Translations under genes and position numbers: made by a program
Notes under the pieces: model-generated
What the model saw: only the letters and a program-made list of their open reading frames with translations
Told to the model about the DNA's origin: nothing
The model's database searches: none
NCBI RefSeq assembly: GCF_001273755.1
Contig: NZ_LGYA01000001.1
Span: forward strand, 4,151,299-4,215,298
Direction of reading: 5' to 3'
Length of the DNA stretch: 64,000 bases
Source of the DNA: Peribacillus butanolivorans
Lineage (GTDB): Bacteria > Bacillota > Bacilli > Bacillales > DSM-1321
Shown: piece after piece, positions 22,506-31,834 of the stretch
How the letters are laid out: each line of letters begins with the position of its first letter
Position numbering within the stretch: position 1 is the first letter of the stretch

Positions 22506-25500
22506 TTATTTATTCTGTTCAAGGCATTGATAAACCGCCATCATATCTCGTTTGTTCAATTCACGGATCCGAGCGAAAATGGGAATATCGGCAACGGCGT
22601 CAGTACGTTCACTTTCAGCCACGGCATCTTTTACTTTTCCCGTCAGCCAGGTCTGCACGTTGATGTCCTCGACGATTGCTTTACGACCTTCATCATCGAT
22701 GCCACTGGCATGACAACTCACACAGGGTATCGTTAATTTATACACACCGTCATGGATGTTATCTTCTGAAATGACTTTCTTGCCATTACAGAATGGGCAT
22801 TTATGACTTGCTTTAATTTTATTGATTTGGGTAACGATTTTTTTGTAGCCAAATGCTTCATAGACATAGGTTAGTTTTTTGTATTTGCCATTGGTGAAAT
22901 ATTTATCAATAATGGTTTCTCTTGTTTCGTTAATATTGGCAAAGTCACAGATGGTGATTTGGTTTTTGCTGCTGATTGCTTCGATATTGCCTTTAATGCT
23001 GCCCCAGAATGGCAGGGTATTTTGTAAAACCACTTCATACCCGACGAAGCTTGCCAGTTCCAGTTCGAGCATTTTCAACTCAGCTTTTGTTTCCCGAGGA
23101 AGGAATGAGACATCATCTGTAAGTGCGATATCGCCGCCCACAATCGTTTTTAGTTTTTCCAGTTCTGGCAGCTTCCCTACAATTTTGATGACTTGATCAA
23201 TCGGCTGTTGGATGATCTCGCGAATGTCTGTATCACCAAACGTTAGTTTTTTATGATGGTTCAGGACCGTTCCTTGACAGACAGGACAGGCGATCATCTC
23301 TTTTGATGCTTTCATCTGCTCTTTAATGATCGATTTCGATATGAACATATAACGTCCAATGATGAAATTGAATCCTTCCCATGTCCTTGATGCCTTGCCT
23401 ACTTTATCGTAAAAGGACTTTTCCCAATACCCATATAAGAAGGTCTGCTTTTCGGCATCTGTCATCTCATTATAGCTTTTACTAATGTCGTGACCGAGTT
23501 CATTCTTGATCTCATCAAACAGGAATTGCAGCTTTGAATGTTGATAAAACTTTAGTACTTCCATCACGTCTGGATGTAATAAGCCATCCCAGAATGGCAC
23601 GTTTTTGTCTTGAATGACGACATCAAAGTCAAATTTTTCAATGACCCTGCGGCCAGAACAGCTTGGACAATGATTTTCTGCAGAATAGAAATCGAAGCTT
23701 CTTGTATCTTTATTGGTCGGATGTGCTGCCACTAGATGGTTGATCATTCCGCCCAATTCATAAAGAAACGTATATTGACTGTACAAGTGCCGTTCAAGAT
23801 CGATGGCAATCACAGGTGCGATCGTGTCTGACTCGTATTCACCATAAATCACACGAGCAATTGGTGATAAGCTTTTTAAAATGCCGCCCTTATAGACGTT
23901 CTCTGCCTTTTTAAAATAGTCCAGATGATTTTCCTGTAAATAATTGATGCCATTTTTTGACCGAAGTGTGGAAGAGATTTGCAATGGCTCCACTCGATCT
24001 TCACTGTTTTTGTGTCGATAATGCTCATCATGACTGACAACGTCAAGATGCTGGACAGGCGCAAGCTGTCTTTTACCAAAATCAACGATATAATCTGAGC
24101 TTTCCAGCATATAACCATTATGTTCAATCATGATGATGGAGACTGATTCATCCTCCAGGATGACCCTGACACTATCAATGAATTGGTTTAAAATATTTTG
24201 CGATAACCCTTTTGAAGGCTCGTCAAAAATAAACAGCGTGTGTGGGTTTCTTGTCTTCGCGAAAAGCTCGGAAACTAAGTGGACACATTGAAATTCACCA
24301 GTCGATAGTGTTTGTGTTTTTCTTTCTAACGTCAAATAACCAAGTCCAAGTTTGATCAATAAGCTCAAGCGTTTATGAGCGATGTCTTCCTTTGGCAATT
24401 CTTCGATAATATCTTCAATCGAACGCTGAAAGATATCATCAATTTCATCACTGTATTTGGTAAGTTTCTTTTTAATATCAAGAAACGTCGCAACGGTTGA
24501 TCGACTGGTAATCGATTTGTTTCGGTCCTGCCCGACCATGACCAGCTTATCCTTTGGATACCGCTTCTGAAAATCCTTGGAGATACATTCATTGACAAGT
24601 GTAGATTTACCGCAGCCTGACTCACCCGTAAAGGTAACGAGCCTATTATTAGGAATCCGGATTTCTTCCATTTGAATATTACGGCAGTAAAGATCCTGAA
24701 ATTGATAGTATTCCGTTGGCGTTGCTTCATTTCGTTCCCAGCTGATTGGTTTGGGACGTGGTGATTCCTCAACAATTTTCCCGCCATATTTCCCGCTGCC
24801 AGGTCCAAAGAACAATTGTTCATCTGTGCTATCTAACACCGTGTCTGAGTGATCAATGAGCCAAATTTGATTTTTATAACCTAATTGCTTAATCTGTTCT
24901 AAAATCTTCAAAAGGGTTTGATGATCAAGACCGACGGAGATCTCATCAATGATGATCACGGTATTTTCACTTGTTGCCATGAATTCGGCCAAATAAAGCC
25001 GTGTTAATTCTCCCCCTGAAACTGTCCCCATAATACGATTTAAGCCTAAATAACCAATATTCATATTGATTATATTTTGGAGAATATGCTGTTTAGCTTC
25101 ACTAATATGTAATGTCTCTGCAAGTGAAAGGATCGTTTCAATGCTTAAGTTGTTAATATCGGAAATAGTATGCGGACGATCTAATAATTCAATGGTATAT
25201 TGCTCGACTTCTTGATTGTAGCGCTTCCCCTCACACTTTGGACATTCGACATTTTTCGTTGTACCGCGTCCTTTACAAGTGGGGCACCAGCCTAAGGCAT
25301 TATTAAATGAAAAAACTTCCGGAGAAAGATTGAATTTTTCTGCAAGACAAACACGAATCTCTTTAAACACACCAGTATGTGTGCCAATGGTTGAACGGGG
25401 ATTGGCTGAAATGGATGATTTGCCGAGAAAAAGGACCAGCGGCATTTCTTCCATCTTGATGGCGCTGAAGTTGGTTTCCATAATATTAGGAAATAAATAC

Positions 25501-25676
25501 TGATATTCAGACTTGGGCAATAAGGAAACGAGACGCTTCTTGGATTCTTCCCCAATGGTTTGACAAAAAGTCGTTTTCCCGGAACCGGATAACCCAGCAA
25601 TTCCTAATGATTGGTCGTCTGGTAGTGATGAATCTAAATGGTTTATATTGTTCGCTATTAATCGATTTATTTTCAT
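22506..25676 (-). CDS. Atypical UvrA-like ABC ATPase with zinc-knuckle C-terminal half
   Basis: This 1056-residue protein is built from UvrA-type parts in an unusual order. Module 1: Walker A GLSGSGKTT (28-36), CxxC pairs at 131/134 and 145/148 (a UvrA-like zinc site), signature TVSGGELTR (218-226), Walker B VIIIDE (240-245). Module 2: Walker A GESGCGKST (351-359), signature LSTGEFQC (457-464), Walker B LFIFDEP (481-487). Both ATPases are finished by about residue 540. The remaining 500 residues carry CxxC knuckles at 670/673, 797/800, 960/963 and 985/988 but no further ATPase motif. True UvrA inserts its zinc module inside each ATPase. Relatives include UvrA2/DrrC-like proteins linked to drug tolerance. 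It is a single gene with AGAGGAG before the ATG and no uvrB or uvrC nearby. Function unknown; DNA or RNA surveillance is a fair guess. Confidence 0.85.
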   Translation of the reverse strand: MKINRLIANNINHLDSSLPDDQSLGIAGLSGSGKTTFCQTIGEESKKRLVSLLPKSEYQYLFPNIMETNFSAIKMEEMPLVLFLGKSSISANPRSTIGTHTGVFKEIRVCLAEKFNLSPEVFSFNNALGWCPTCKGRGTTKNVECPKCEGKRYNQEVEQYTIELLDRPHTISDINNLSIETILSLAETLHISEAKQHILQNIINMNIGYLGLNRIMGTVSGGELTRLYLAEFMATSENTVIIIDEISVGLDHQTLLKILEQIKQLGYKNQIWLIDHSDTVLDSTDEQLFFGPGSGKYGGKIVEESPRPKPISWERNEATPTEYYQFQDLYCRNIQMEEIRIPNNRLVTFTGESGCGKSTLVNECISKDFQKRYPKDKLVMVGQDRNKSITSRSTVATFLDIKKKLTKYSDEIDDIFQRSIEDIIEELPKEDIAHKRLSLLIKLGLGYLTLERKTQTLSTGEFQCVHLVSELFAKTRNPHTLFIFDEPSKGLSQNILNQFIDSVRVILEDESVSIIMIEHNGYMLESSDYIVDFGKRQLAPVQHLDVVSHDEHYRHKNSEDRVEPLQISSTLRSKNGINYLQENHLDYFKKAENVYKGGILKSLSPIARVIYGEYESDTIAPVIAIDLERHLYSQYTFLYELGGMINHLVAAHPTNKDTRSFDFYSAENHCPSCSGRRVIEKFDFDVVIQDKNVPFWDGLLHPDVMEVLKFYQHSKLQFLFDEIKNELGHDISKSYNEMTDAEKQTFLYGYWEKSFYDKVGKASRTWEGFNFIIGRYMFISKSIIKEQMKASKEMIACPVCQGTVLNHHKKLTFGDTDIREIIQQPIDQVIKIVGKLPELEKLKTIVGGDIALTDDVSFLPRETKAELKMLELELASFVGYEVVLQNTLPFWGSIKGNIEAISSKNQITICDFANINETRETIIDKYFTNGKYKKLTYVYEAFGYKKIVTQINKIKASHKCPFCNGKKVISEDNIHDGVYKLTIPCVSCHASGIDDEGRKAIVEDINVQTWLTGKVKDAVAESERTDAVADIPIFARIRELNKRDMMAVYQCLEQNK

Positions 25677-25885
25677 TTGTAACTCCTCTCCATTTTATTA
25701 AGCTCAGTCTTTCATATTAGCACAGCGACAAATGTATTTGGTGTTTTTTTAACGGTAGCATCCTTCTATTCTTTCACATTCCACTGCTCCAAAAACGTAT
25801 GATTCATCGACAAAAATCGTAGACTTAGGATAGGGGTTTTTTCCATAATCAATAAAATGATTAGAGCCTTCTTAGATTATAAAAG

Positions 25886-25909
25886 CCCCTCTCGATTAAG
25901 AGAAGGGCA
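25886..25909 (-). terminator. Terminator of the SspL-like gene
   Basis: GCCCcTCTC / GAGAaGGGC hairpin 37 bp downstream of the minus-strand stop. Confidence 0.75.
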
Positions 25910-25946
25910 TTCTTTACGAAGTATGACCATATTTTTCCCAATACAC

Positions 25947-26081
25947 TTATTTTGTATTGGACTTTTTTGCCTTGTTTTCAAGCTCACTTTTGGGCTCAGT
26001 GGCGAATTCGACATCTTTTCCATGTCCCTGCGGGTTAGCACTTGGTGCGATTTGGCCTCTTCCTGCTGTCTTTTTACTCAT
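25947..26081 (-). CDS. sspL: Small acid-soluble spore protein, SspL-like
   Basis: A 44-residue hydrophilic peptide: basic start MSKKTAGRGQ, middle ANPQGHGKDVEF and the end PKSELENKAKKSNTK. The last block closely fits the C-terminus of B. subtilis SspL (PKTELEERAKKSNTK as I recall it). A perfect GGAGGTGAAGGAA precedes the ATG and a terminator follows. Members are made in the forespore under sigma-G control and sit in the spore core; role minor or unknown. The family call rests on memory of a short sequence. Confidence 0.75.
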   Translation of the reverse strand: MSKKTAGRGQIAPSANPQGHGKDVEFATEPKSELENKAKKSNTK

Positions 26082-26198
26082 TTCCTTCACCTCCAAGTAT
26101 ATTATGTCCGAACTGTTGTAAATTAAAATGGAGGTCGTTTCTTTCTGTGAACGTATCCCTGCAATCAGGAACTTATAAAGTTTTATCCCAATAAAAAA

Positions 26199-26232
26199 CC
26201 TGCATAGAACTAAAGTCTACACAGGTTTCAAA
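26199..26232 (-). terminator. Terminator of the helD-like gene
   Basis: AACCTG / CAGGTT with inner TAGA..TCTA pairing, T-run on minus-strand exit, 30 bp beyond the stop codon. Confidence 0.75.
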
Positions 26233-26263
26233 AAGCTGTTTTCCATATTTGGGGCCCTCTTTG

Positions 26264-28603
26264 TTAATCCAATGTCAGAAGTAAACTATCCGTTGCAGCG
26301 TTGAACAAGAAAGGACTGGGTTCGCCCACAGTATAAATCTGCAAGTTATGCATAGCCCTGGTACATGCGGTGTAGAACAATCTTCGTAAGCTCTCATCAC
26401 CGTATGATTGCACAGATGCATCATAAATGATGACAGCATCAAATTCGATGCCTTTAGCCAAATAAGCCGGAATGACAACAACACCCTGTTCATATTCATT
26501 TGTGCCTTTCTGTACGAGTTTAATTTCACCGATAGTACTAAGGGCATCGTATGCAGCGGCACTTTCCGCAGCAGATTTACATATTATTGCGATTGTATTA
26601 TACTCACGACCTTGAAAGTCTTTGACTTTAGACACGATTTTGTCGTGCAATTCATCACGGTTCGACACTTGAGTCAGTACAGGTTTTTCGCCTTCACGGT
26701 CGAACGCCTTAATTCGACGGCCTTCAGGAACTAGTTCACGTGTAAATTCTATAATCTGCTTTGTGGATCTGTAGCTTTGAGCCAAGGTTATACTCTCGGT
26801 TTCACTTATTCCATATAAACTGGTAAGAGTCTGGAAATCTACCCGTTCGCTGGCATGAGCGAATATTGCCTGGTTAAAGTCACCAAGCACGGTCATCCTT
26901 GCAGAAGGAAACAACCTTTTCAAAAACTCGAATTGAAATGGAGAATAATCTTGTGCTTCGTCTACAAGTACGTATTTTATAGAGGTATTTGTCTGAAATC
27001 CTAGGATTAGCTCCTTCAGCAGCAAAAATGGAGTCGCGTCTTCGTAATGCAGTTTACCTTCGTCCAGCATTTTTTGCGTTGATAAGCAAATTTCCCTTTC
27101 GACAGGTGTTTTACCCTCGTTCCACAGATCGATACGTGTTTGATCGTCAAAAAGTTGCTTGTATATTCCCTTAATGTCGATAAAATGAAGTGCTTTTATC
27201 CGTTTTCGTAACGTCTTCAATTTCTTACGAACAATCATGCGCGCGAGCATTTTATTCTCTTTCTCATAATCGTCAAAGGAATCTTCAGTATGGCCGCGTT
27301 TTTTCTCTAAGTAGGTGTATACCTTCTGATAGTCTTCTTTGCTAAGATACTCGATTTCCTCCTGGACCCAAGGTTGTTTCAACTCAACCTTTTCCCTTTC
27401 ATCAAGTAAGTCACATAACCACTCTTTCAACTTTTCAATCCTATTGTGAAAACGTAGGGTGGTGTCTGTGTTATAAAATCTTTCTGAGATTTGTTTGGCG
27501 GAGACGAGCATTTCCCCTCGAAACCTTAACCCTTTAAAGATCATTCCAGATAATTCTAGTGATTGACTGTATGTTTTGATTATCTCAAAGAAGCGAATTG
27601 AAGCCTTAAATCGGATACTCGCTGTCCTAGTGCTATAGGAAGGATCATCCGCTGCAGTTAACAAAAATTCTAATTGCTCATAAGGGTCCTCAACTTGAAA
27701 TGAGTCAGTCAGACGATGATCCAAATATTCCTGGAATGTTACCTGCTGCATATTCTCTTCGCCAAGTTCGGGTAGTACATTGGATACGTAGTTATTAAAC
27801 ATTGAGTTAGGAGAGAATAGAATGATTTGATTGGCTTTTAGCCTATCTCGATACTTGTAAAGCAAGTAAGCGATCCGTTGGAGGGCAGCAGATGTCTTAC
27901 CACTGCCAGCGGCTCCTTGAACAATGAGCAGACGTCCGCGATCGTTCCGGATGATCCTATTTTGCTCCCGTTGAATAGTGGACACAATACTGTGCATATG
28001 CTTATCCGTCCCCTTACCAAGCACCTGCTGCAGTATCTCATCTCCAATAGTGAGACTCGTATCGAACATTGATTCGATAACCCCTCCCTTGATGATATAT
28101 TGCCACTTTTTCTCTAACATCCCCCGAATTATGCCTCCGGGAGTTGAATATTCTACAGGGCCGGGAGGATAGTCATAATAGACACTCGAAATCGGAGCCC
28201 TCCAATCGTAGACAATGAAGTTTTCTCCTGTTGTATCAGCAAGAGTGGAGGTCCCAATATAAATATGTTCCGTAAGGGAAGACCCTTCTTCAGTTAAATC
28301 AATTCGGCCGAAATAAGGCACTTCCTGCATGCGGCGCAGTGTTGACAACCTCTTGAAGGCATATCTATGTGCGCCTTCGCTTTGTGACAAGTCTTGAGCC
28401 TGCTGTCTTAAACCAATGATCGTCTCGAGGTAATCATCGAAAGTATCCATATTAACCTTGAGGTCATCCCAAAAGTGTTTACGGATATTAACAACTTCTT
28501 TTCTACGCTGGGAAGTTTCACCTTCTATTTTGCTGATTTGCTTCGTAATTGTTTCTATCACCTCATCCAAACGTTCTTGCTCCTGCCGAATTTCATTGTT
28601 CAT
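26264..28603 (-). CDS. helD: HelD-family RNA polymerase-recycling ATPase (superfamily 1 helicase)
   Basis: The 779-residue product matches B. subtilis HelD (774 aa) in size and layout: an N-terminal coiled coil (residues 1-75) that probes the RNA polymerase secondary channel, YFGRIDL and IVYDWRAPISSVYYDY before the ATPase, Walker A GAAGSGKT (230-237), VLVDEAQDYSPFQ as Walker B, GDFNQAIF, and the SF1 motif IAYLAKGIEFDAVII / TACTRAMHNL near the end. HelD frees stalled polymerase from nucleic acids; in some bacteria relatives protect against rifamycins. ATG 28603 is 8 nt after AAAGGAG; an upstream GTG overlaps that site. Confidence 0.9.
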   Translation of the reverse strand: MNNEIRQEQERLDEVIETITKQISKIEGETSQRRKEVVNIRKHFWDDLKVNMDTFDDYLETIIGLRQQAQDLSQSEGAHRYAFKRLSTLRRMQEVPYFGRIDLTEEGSSLTEHIYIGTSTLADTTGENFIVYDWRAPISSVYYDYPPGPVEYSTPGGIIRGMLEKKWQYIIKGGVIESMFDTSLTIGDEILQQVLGKGTDKHMHSIVSTIQREQNRIIRNDRGRLLIVQGAAGSGKTSAALQRIAYLLYKYRDRLKANQIILFSPNSMFNNYVSNVLPELGEENMQQVTFQEYLDHRLTDSFQVEDPYEQLEFLLTAADDPSYSTRTASIRFKASIRFFEIIKTYSQSLELSGMIFKGLRFRGEMLVSAKQISERFYNTDTTLRFHNRIEKLKEWLCDLLDEREKVELKQPWVQEEIEYLSKEDYQKVYTYLEKKRGHTEDSFDDYEKENKMLARMIVRKKLKTLRKRIKALHFIDIKGIYKQLFDDQTRIDLWNEGKTPVEREICLSTQKMLDEGKLHYEDATPFLLLKELILGFQTNTSIKYVLVDEAQDYSPFQFEFLKRLFPSARMTVLGDFNQAIFAHASERVDFQTLTSLYGISETESITLAQSYRSTKQIIEFTRELVPEGRRIKAFDREGEKPVLTQVSNRDELHDKIVSKVKDFQGREYNTIAIICKSAAESAAAYDALSTIGEIKLVQKGTNEYEQGVVVIPAYLAKGIEFDAVIIYDASVQSYGDESLRRLFYTACTRAMHNLQIYTVGEPSPFLFNAATDSLLLTLD

Positions 28604-28814
28604 ATCAGACACTCCTTTAAAAAATGAGAAATTAGGGGTTGACTAGAGGTGAGTTTTACCTTATACTTATAGTAAGGGGTAAACTGTTTTTATATATTTA
28701 TAAATGTGTTTCTATACTAATTTATCACAATCTCTGAATTATATCAATGTATATTGCACATCAGTTGCCATATTAAATCGTCGTTTTTAACTCTAATTTA
28801 ACATGTAAAGTCAG

Positions 28815-28850
28815 TAACCAGTTGAGCAAGTAGCTTGACTGGTTATTTTT
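28815..28850 (+). terminator. Orphan terminator
   Basis: TAACCAGT / ACTGGTTA with inner GAGC..GCTT pairing and five T. No gene ends here on the plus strand. Confidence 0.65.
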
Positions 28851-29014
28851 ATGACTATGTACATATTTGAAAGCCTCACTGATTTGCTAGTCACTGATTT
28901 CATGGCAGCTGTGACACTCTCATCAACGGCGATTCGTAGCATCCCATGACATAACGGCAGATCCTATCCACCCATACCGATCTTTATAGAGAGGGCTTCT
29001 AATTTTTAAAACAA

Positions 29015-29140
29015 ATGTGATTGAAACGGAAGGCGTGAGACTCCTGCGGGAATAGTGCGTCCAAGGGAGACCCCGCAGGCAGCGCCGAGGAGGCTTCCGG
29101 ACCACCCGCGGAAAGCGAGTGCCTGGAGTGGAAATCAATT
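29015..29140. repeat. GC-rich interspersed repeat of Bacillaceae
   Basis: The stretch contains GTGAGACTCCTGCGGGAA, GGGAGACCCCGCAGGC, GCCGAGGAGGCTTCCGGACC and CCCGCGGAAAGCGAGTGCCT. These blocks, with CCTGCGGG paired to CCCGCAGG and others to CCCGCGG, are those of a non-coding element I know from many Bacillus and relatives. Its GC content is far above its surroundings. It is probably mobile or structured RNA; function unknown. Confidence 0.75.
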
Positions 29141-29420
29141 ATCGAGTTTGTCTACAGCCTAAATCCCCCCTTTATAGAGAGGGCTTGTTTGTTCTGCAGG
29201 GTGAGTAAAATACTGAATAATCCAGGATTAAAAAATGGATAGCCCCAAAAAGACTATCCAGCGTCATTCACTCCACTACTCTCTCATTTATATGCTGTTA
29301 AAAAATCATTTTACCCTTACCCCAGTTTTGATCAAGGTAGGTGGAATCCCCCCATTTTTTGCTTACCATCACCTGTGATCCGGTTCTCCGTGCCCATTCT
29401 AACTGCAAATTCCAAAAAAA

Positions 29421-29453
29421 GAACCTTCAATCCATATATAGATCGAAGGTTCC
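29421..29453 (-). terminator. Terminator of mqo
   Basis: GAACCTTC / GAAGGTTC stem with GATC..GGATT extension; seven T follow on the minus strand. Confidence 0.88.
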
Positions 29454-29527
29454 ATGTTTTATTTTTCATTCATTGCCTTTTCAATCTCTTCATCAAGAAA
29501 ACATTGTCCTTTGATGAAAAATGTTGC

Positions 29528-31069
29528 TTAAGCTTTTTGAAGTGACTTTGTTTCTGCATCTAAAGAATTAACTTGGTTCGGCAAGTCTTCGTTTAGTCCA
29601 AGCGCCTGCGCTGTTGAAGTAAGAAGTTCGTGGAAAAGCTCTGGGTTCTCCACTAGTGACACCCCATAAGAAGGTATCATTTCTTTTAATTTCGGTTCCC
29701 ACTCTTTTAGATGTTGCGGGAAGCATTTTCTCATTACTTCAAGCATAACGTGAACAGCGGTAGAAGCACCAGGAGAAGCGCCTAGTAATGCAGCTATCGT
29801 GCCATCAGCGTCACTAACCACTTCCGTACCAAATTGAAGTGTTCCTTTGCCGCCTTCAACAGTATCCTTGATAACTTGCACACGTTGGCCAGCTACCACT
29901 AAATCCCAATCTTCGCTTTTGGCGTTCGGAACAAACTCACGTAATTCTTCCATGCGCTGTTCTTTCGATAACATAAGTTGCTGGATCAGGTATTTTGTCA
30001 ATGACATCTCTTTTGCGCCTGCTGCCAACATAGTTACGAGATTATCCGGTTTTACTGAAGTTACCAAATCGAGCATTGAGCCATTTTTCAAAAACTTTGG
30101 TGAGAAGCCAGCAAACGGTCCAAATAGCAACGATTTTTTGTTGTTGATATATCTTGTGTCAAGATGCGGAACAGACATTGGCGGAGCACCAACCGAAGCT
30201 TTTCCGTATACTTTTCCATGATGCTGCTCTGCAATTTCCGGATTGTTACATACCATGAATATTCCACTTACCGGGAATCCTCCAATATGTTTTCCTTCAG
30301 GAATACCGGTTTTTTGCAGTAAATGCAAGCTTCCTCCCCCGGCGCCGATAAAGACGAATTTTGCAGTATGGCGTTCGACAGTACCGCTATCGAGGTTTTT
30401 CACTTTCAATTCCCACAATCCGTCGCTAGTACGTTTAATATTATTAACACTATGTTTATAGTTTAAATCGACATTCTTAGTCTTTAAGTGGTCAAACAAC
30501 AGACGCGTTAAGGCGCCAAAGTTGACATCTGTTCCAGAATCGATTTTTGTTGCTGCTATAGGTTCATTTAAAGTTCTGTCTTTCAACATAACTGGAATCC
30601 ATTCCATCAGTTTTTCCGGATCATCGGAAAATTCCATTCCTTCAAACAATGGATTGTTTGACATTGCTTCAAAACGTTTTTTCAAAAACTTTACATTTTC
30701 TTCCCCATGTACGTAACTCAAATGAGGCAATGGCATGATAAAGTCCTGCGGATTACGTATCAGATTGCTATTTACAAGATAAGACCAGAACTGTCTTGAA
30801 AGCTGAAACTGTTCATTAATTTTTATAGCTTTGCTAATATCTACGGATCCATCCGGTTTTTCGACAGTATAGTTAAGCTCGCAAAGTGCAGAATGCCCGG
30901 TACCCGCATTATTCCACTCGTTAGAGCTTTCCTCTCCTGCGTCTGCGAGTTTCTCAAACACTGTAATTTTCCAGTCCGGTACTAACTCTTTTAGCAATGT
31001 CCCCAAAGTCGCACTCATGACTCCGGCACCAATTAAGATAACGTCTGTTTCAGTTTGTCTGTTACTCAT
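29528..31069 (-). CDS. mqo: Malate:quinone oxidoreductase
   Basis: The 513-residue product is a complete Mqo: the FAD-binding start [20 protein letters not shown] (residues 6-25), [31 protein letters not shown] with the family fingerprint, [20 protein letters not shown], and the C-terminal [25 protein letters not shown]. It oxidises malate to oxaloacetate and passes electrons to menaquinone at the inner face of the membrane, bypassing NAD-linked malate dehydrogenase. The ATG at 31069 is used; AAGG lies 11 nt upstream, while a second ATG (31078) nearly touches that site. Monocistronic, with a structured leader. Confidence 0.93.
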   Translation of the reverse strand: MSNRQTETDVILIGAGVMSATLGTLLKELVPDWKITVFEKLADAGEESSNEWNNAGTGHSALCELNYTVEKPDGSVDISKAIKINEQFQLSRQFWSYLVNSNLIRNPQDFIMPLPHLSYVHGEENVKFLKKRFEAMSNNPLFEGMEFSDDPEKLMEWIPVMLKDRTLNEPIAATKIDSGTDVNFGALTRLLFDHLKTKNVDLNYKHSVNNIKRTSDGLWELKVKNLDSGTVERHTAKFVFIGAGGGSLHLLQKTGIPEGKHIGGFPVSGIFMVCNNPEIAEQHHGKVYGKASVGAPPMSVPHLDTRYINNKKSLLFGPFAGFSPKFLKNGSMLDLVTSVKPDNLVTMLAAGAKEMSLTKYLIQQLMLSKEQRMEELREFVPNAKSEDWDLVVAGQRVQVIKDTVEGGKGTLQFGTEVVSDADGTIAALLGASPGASTAVHVMLEVMRKCFPQHLKEWEPKLKEMIPSYGVSLVENPELFHELLTSTAQALGLNEDLPNQVNSLDAETKSLQKA

Positions 31070-31111
31070 TTTTACCATATCCTTATACCCAAGATTTGCA
31101 GAAAGGATGTA

Positions 31112-31148
31112 GACGCTCCTGCTTAAGCGTCACGGTAAGCCAAGACGC
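31112..31148 (-). promoter_or_regulatory. Possible switching hairpins in the mqo leader
   Basis: On the minus strand GCGTC (31144-31148), GACGCT (31126-31131) and AGCGTC (31112-31117) occur in order. The central copy can pair with either neighbour, giving two mutually exclusive hairpins 40 nt before the mqo start. No known riboswitch consensus was recognised. Confidence 0.3.
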
Positions 31149-31230
31149 AACCAAGGAACACACCTTTTCTGTATGCATTTTTAACCCTATATAGTATATC
31201 ACTATTATTTATAGATTTAAATATCAACTA

Positions 31231-31344
31231 TTATATAACACCAAGATCTTTATCCAGCTTCTTGCAAAGGTTAAGGCTTTGGTTTGCCGTTATCAGTGAA
31301 CCGCCACGCTTCTTAGTTGCACTGTGCTGGATTATTTTAGACAT
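31231..31344 (-). CDS. Small basic peptide, 37 residues
   Basis: ATG to TAA with a good ribosome site (GAAGGGGGAAC, about 9 nt). The product starts MSKIIQHSATKKRGGSLITA and ends KKLDKDLGVI; it is basic and helical. It lies 160 bp upstream of mqo on the same strand. Family not recognised; it could be a real small gene or the start of a truncated one. Confidence 0.45.
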   Translation of the reverse strand: MSKIIQHSATKKRGGSLITANQSLNLCKKLDKDLGVI

Positions 31345-31606
31345 GAAAAATGTTCCCCCTTCTTTTGCAGATATTTCAAAATAACGTCAGATTTTCGAAC
31401 TCTGGGAATATCCCCCGTTTTAGTTATTTTATTTAATCAAAAATATGCACTTCAAACATTATATAACAGTTTATGACGTAGTTGGATACTTTGTCGTTAT
31501 ATTAGATGAACTTTTTTAACTACCCTTTTTAATAAAAGGAAATCCCGGGTACATTTTCCACAGAAAAGGACAAACATTTAAAAAAGGCAGTCGTATTCAA
31601 TATGTT

Positions 31607-31711
31607 ATGAGAATCGTAAAAAAATTATCCGCCGTATAGCCATACGGTGAAACGATATATATTTTTACGAACGATGGAATTTATAAAACGATGTTATCGC
31701 AAGTAAAGTGA
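31607..31711 (+). pseudogene. Short tail remnant, copy B of a duplicated segment
   Basis: From ATG 31607 the frame reads MRIVKKLSAV, a TAG, then PYGETIYIFTNDGIYKTMLS and a TGA. The part after the TAG parallels the remnant at 14205-14300, as does the following sequence up to the SDR gene. Confidence 0.55.
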
Positions 31712-31776
31712 GGAAACGGTACATAGAGTGGGATGGTATTTGTTTAAAGATTCCCATACAAGTAAAGTAACCAAAA

Positions 31777-31802
31777 AGCATGATTTCCGCGGAAATCATG
31801 CT
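31777..31802. terminator. Terminator of the 3-hydroxybutyrate dehydrogenase gene
   Basis: Perfect 26-bp palindrome AGCATGATTTCC-GC-GGAAATCATGCT; copy of the hairpin at 14400-14436. Confidence 0.85.
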
Positions 31803-31834
31803 CCTTTATATTTATAGGGGATAAGTCGGTAAAA

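Larger units (their letters stand above)
28604..29419. other. Intergenic region of 900 bp with repeats
   Basis: No gene seen. It holds an orphan terminator (28815-28850), the GC-rich interspersed repeat (29015-29140) between two 16-bp direct repeats TTTATAGAGAGGGCTT (28983-28998, 29171-29186), and a hairpin TGGATAG/CTATCCA (29232-29261). Confidence 0.6.

Noticed and set aside
29455-29527. In-frame continuation after the mqo stop (FFIKGQCFLDEEIEKAMNEK)
   Set aside because: Protein-like, but Mqo ends normally before it and TAA is a poor read-through context; probably chance or an old remnant.
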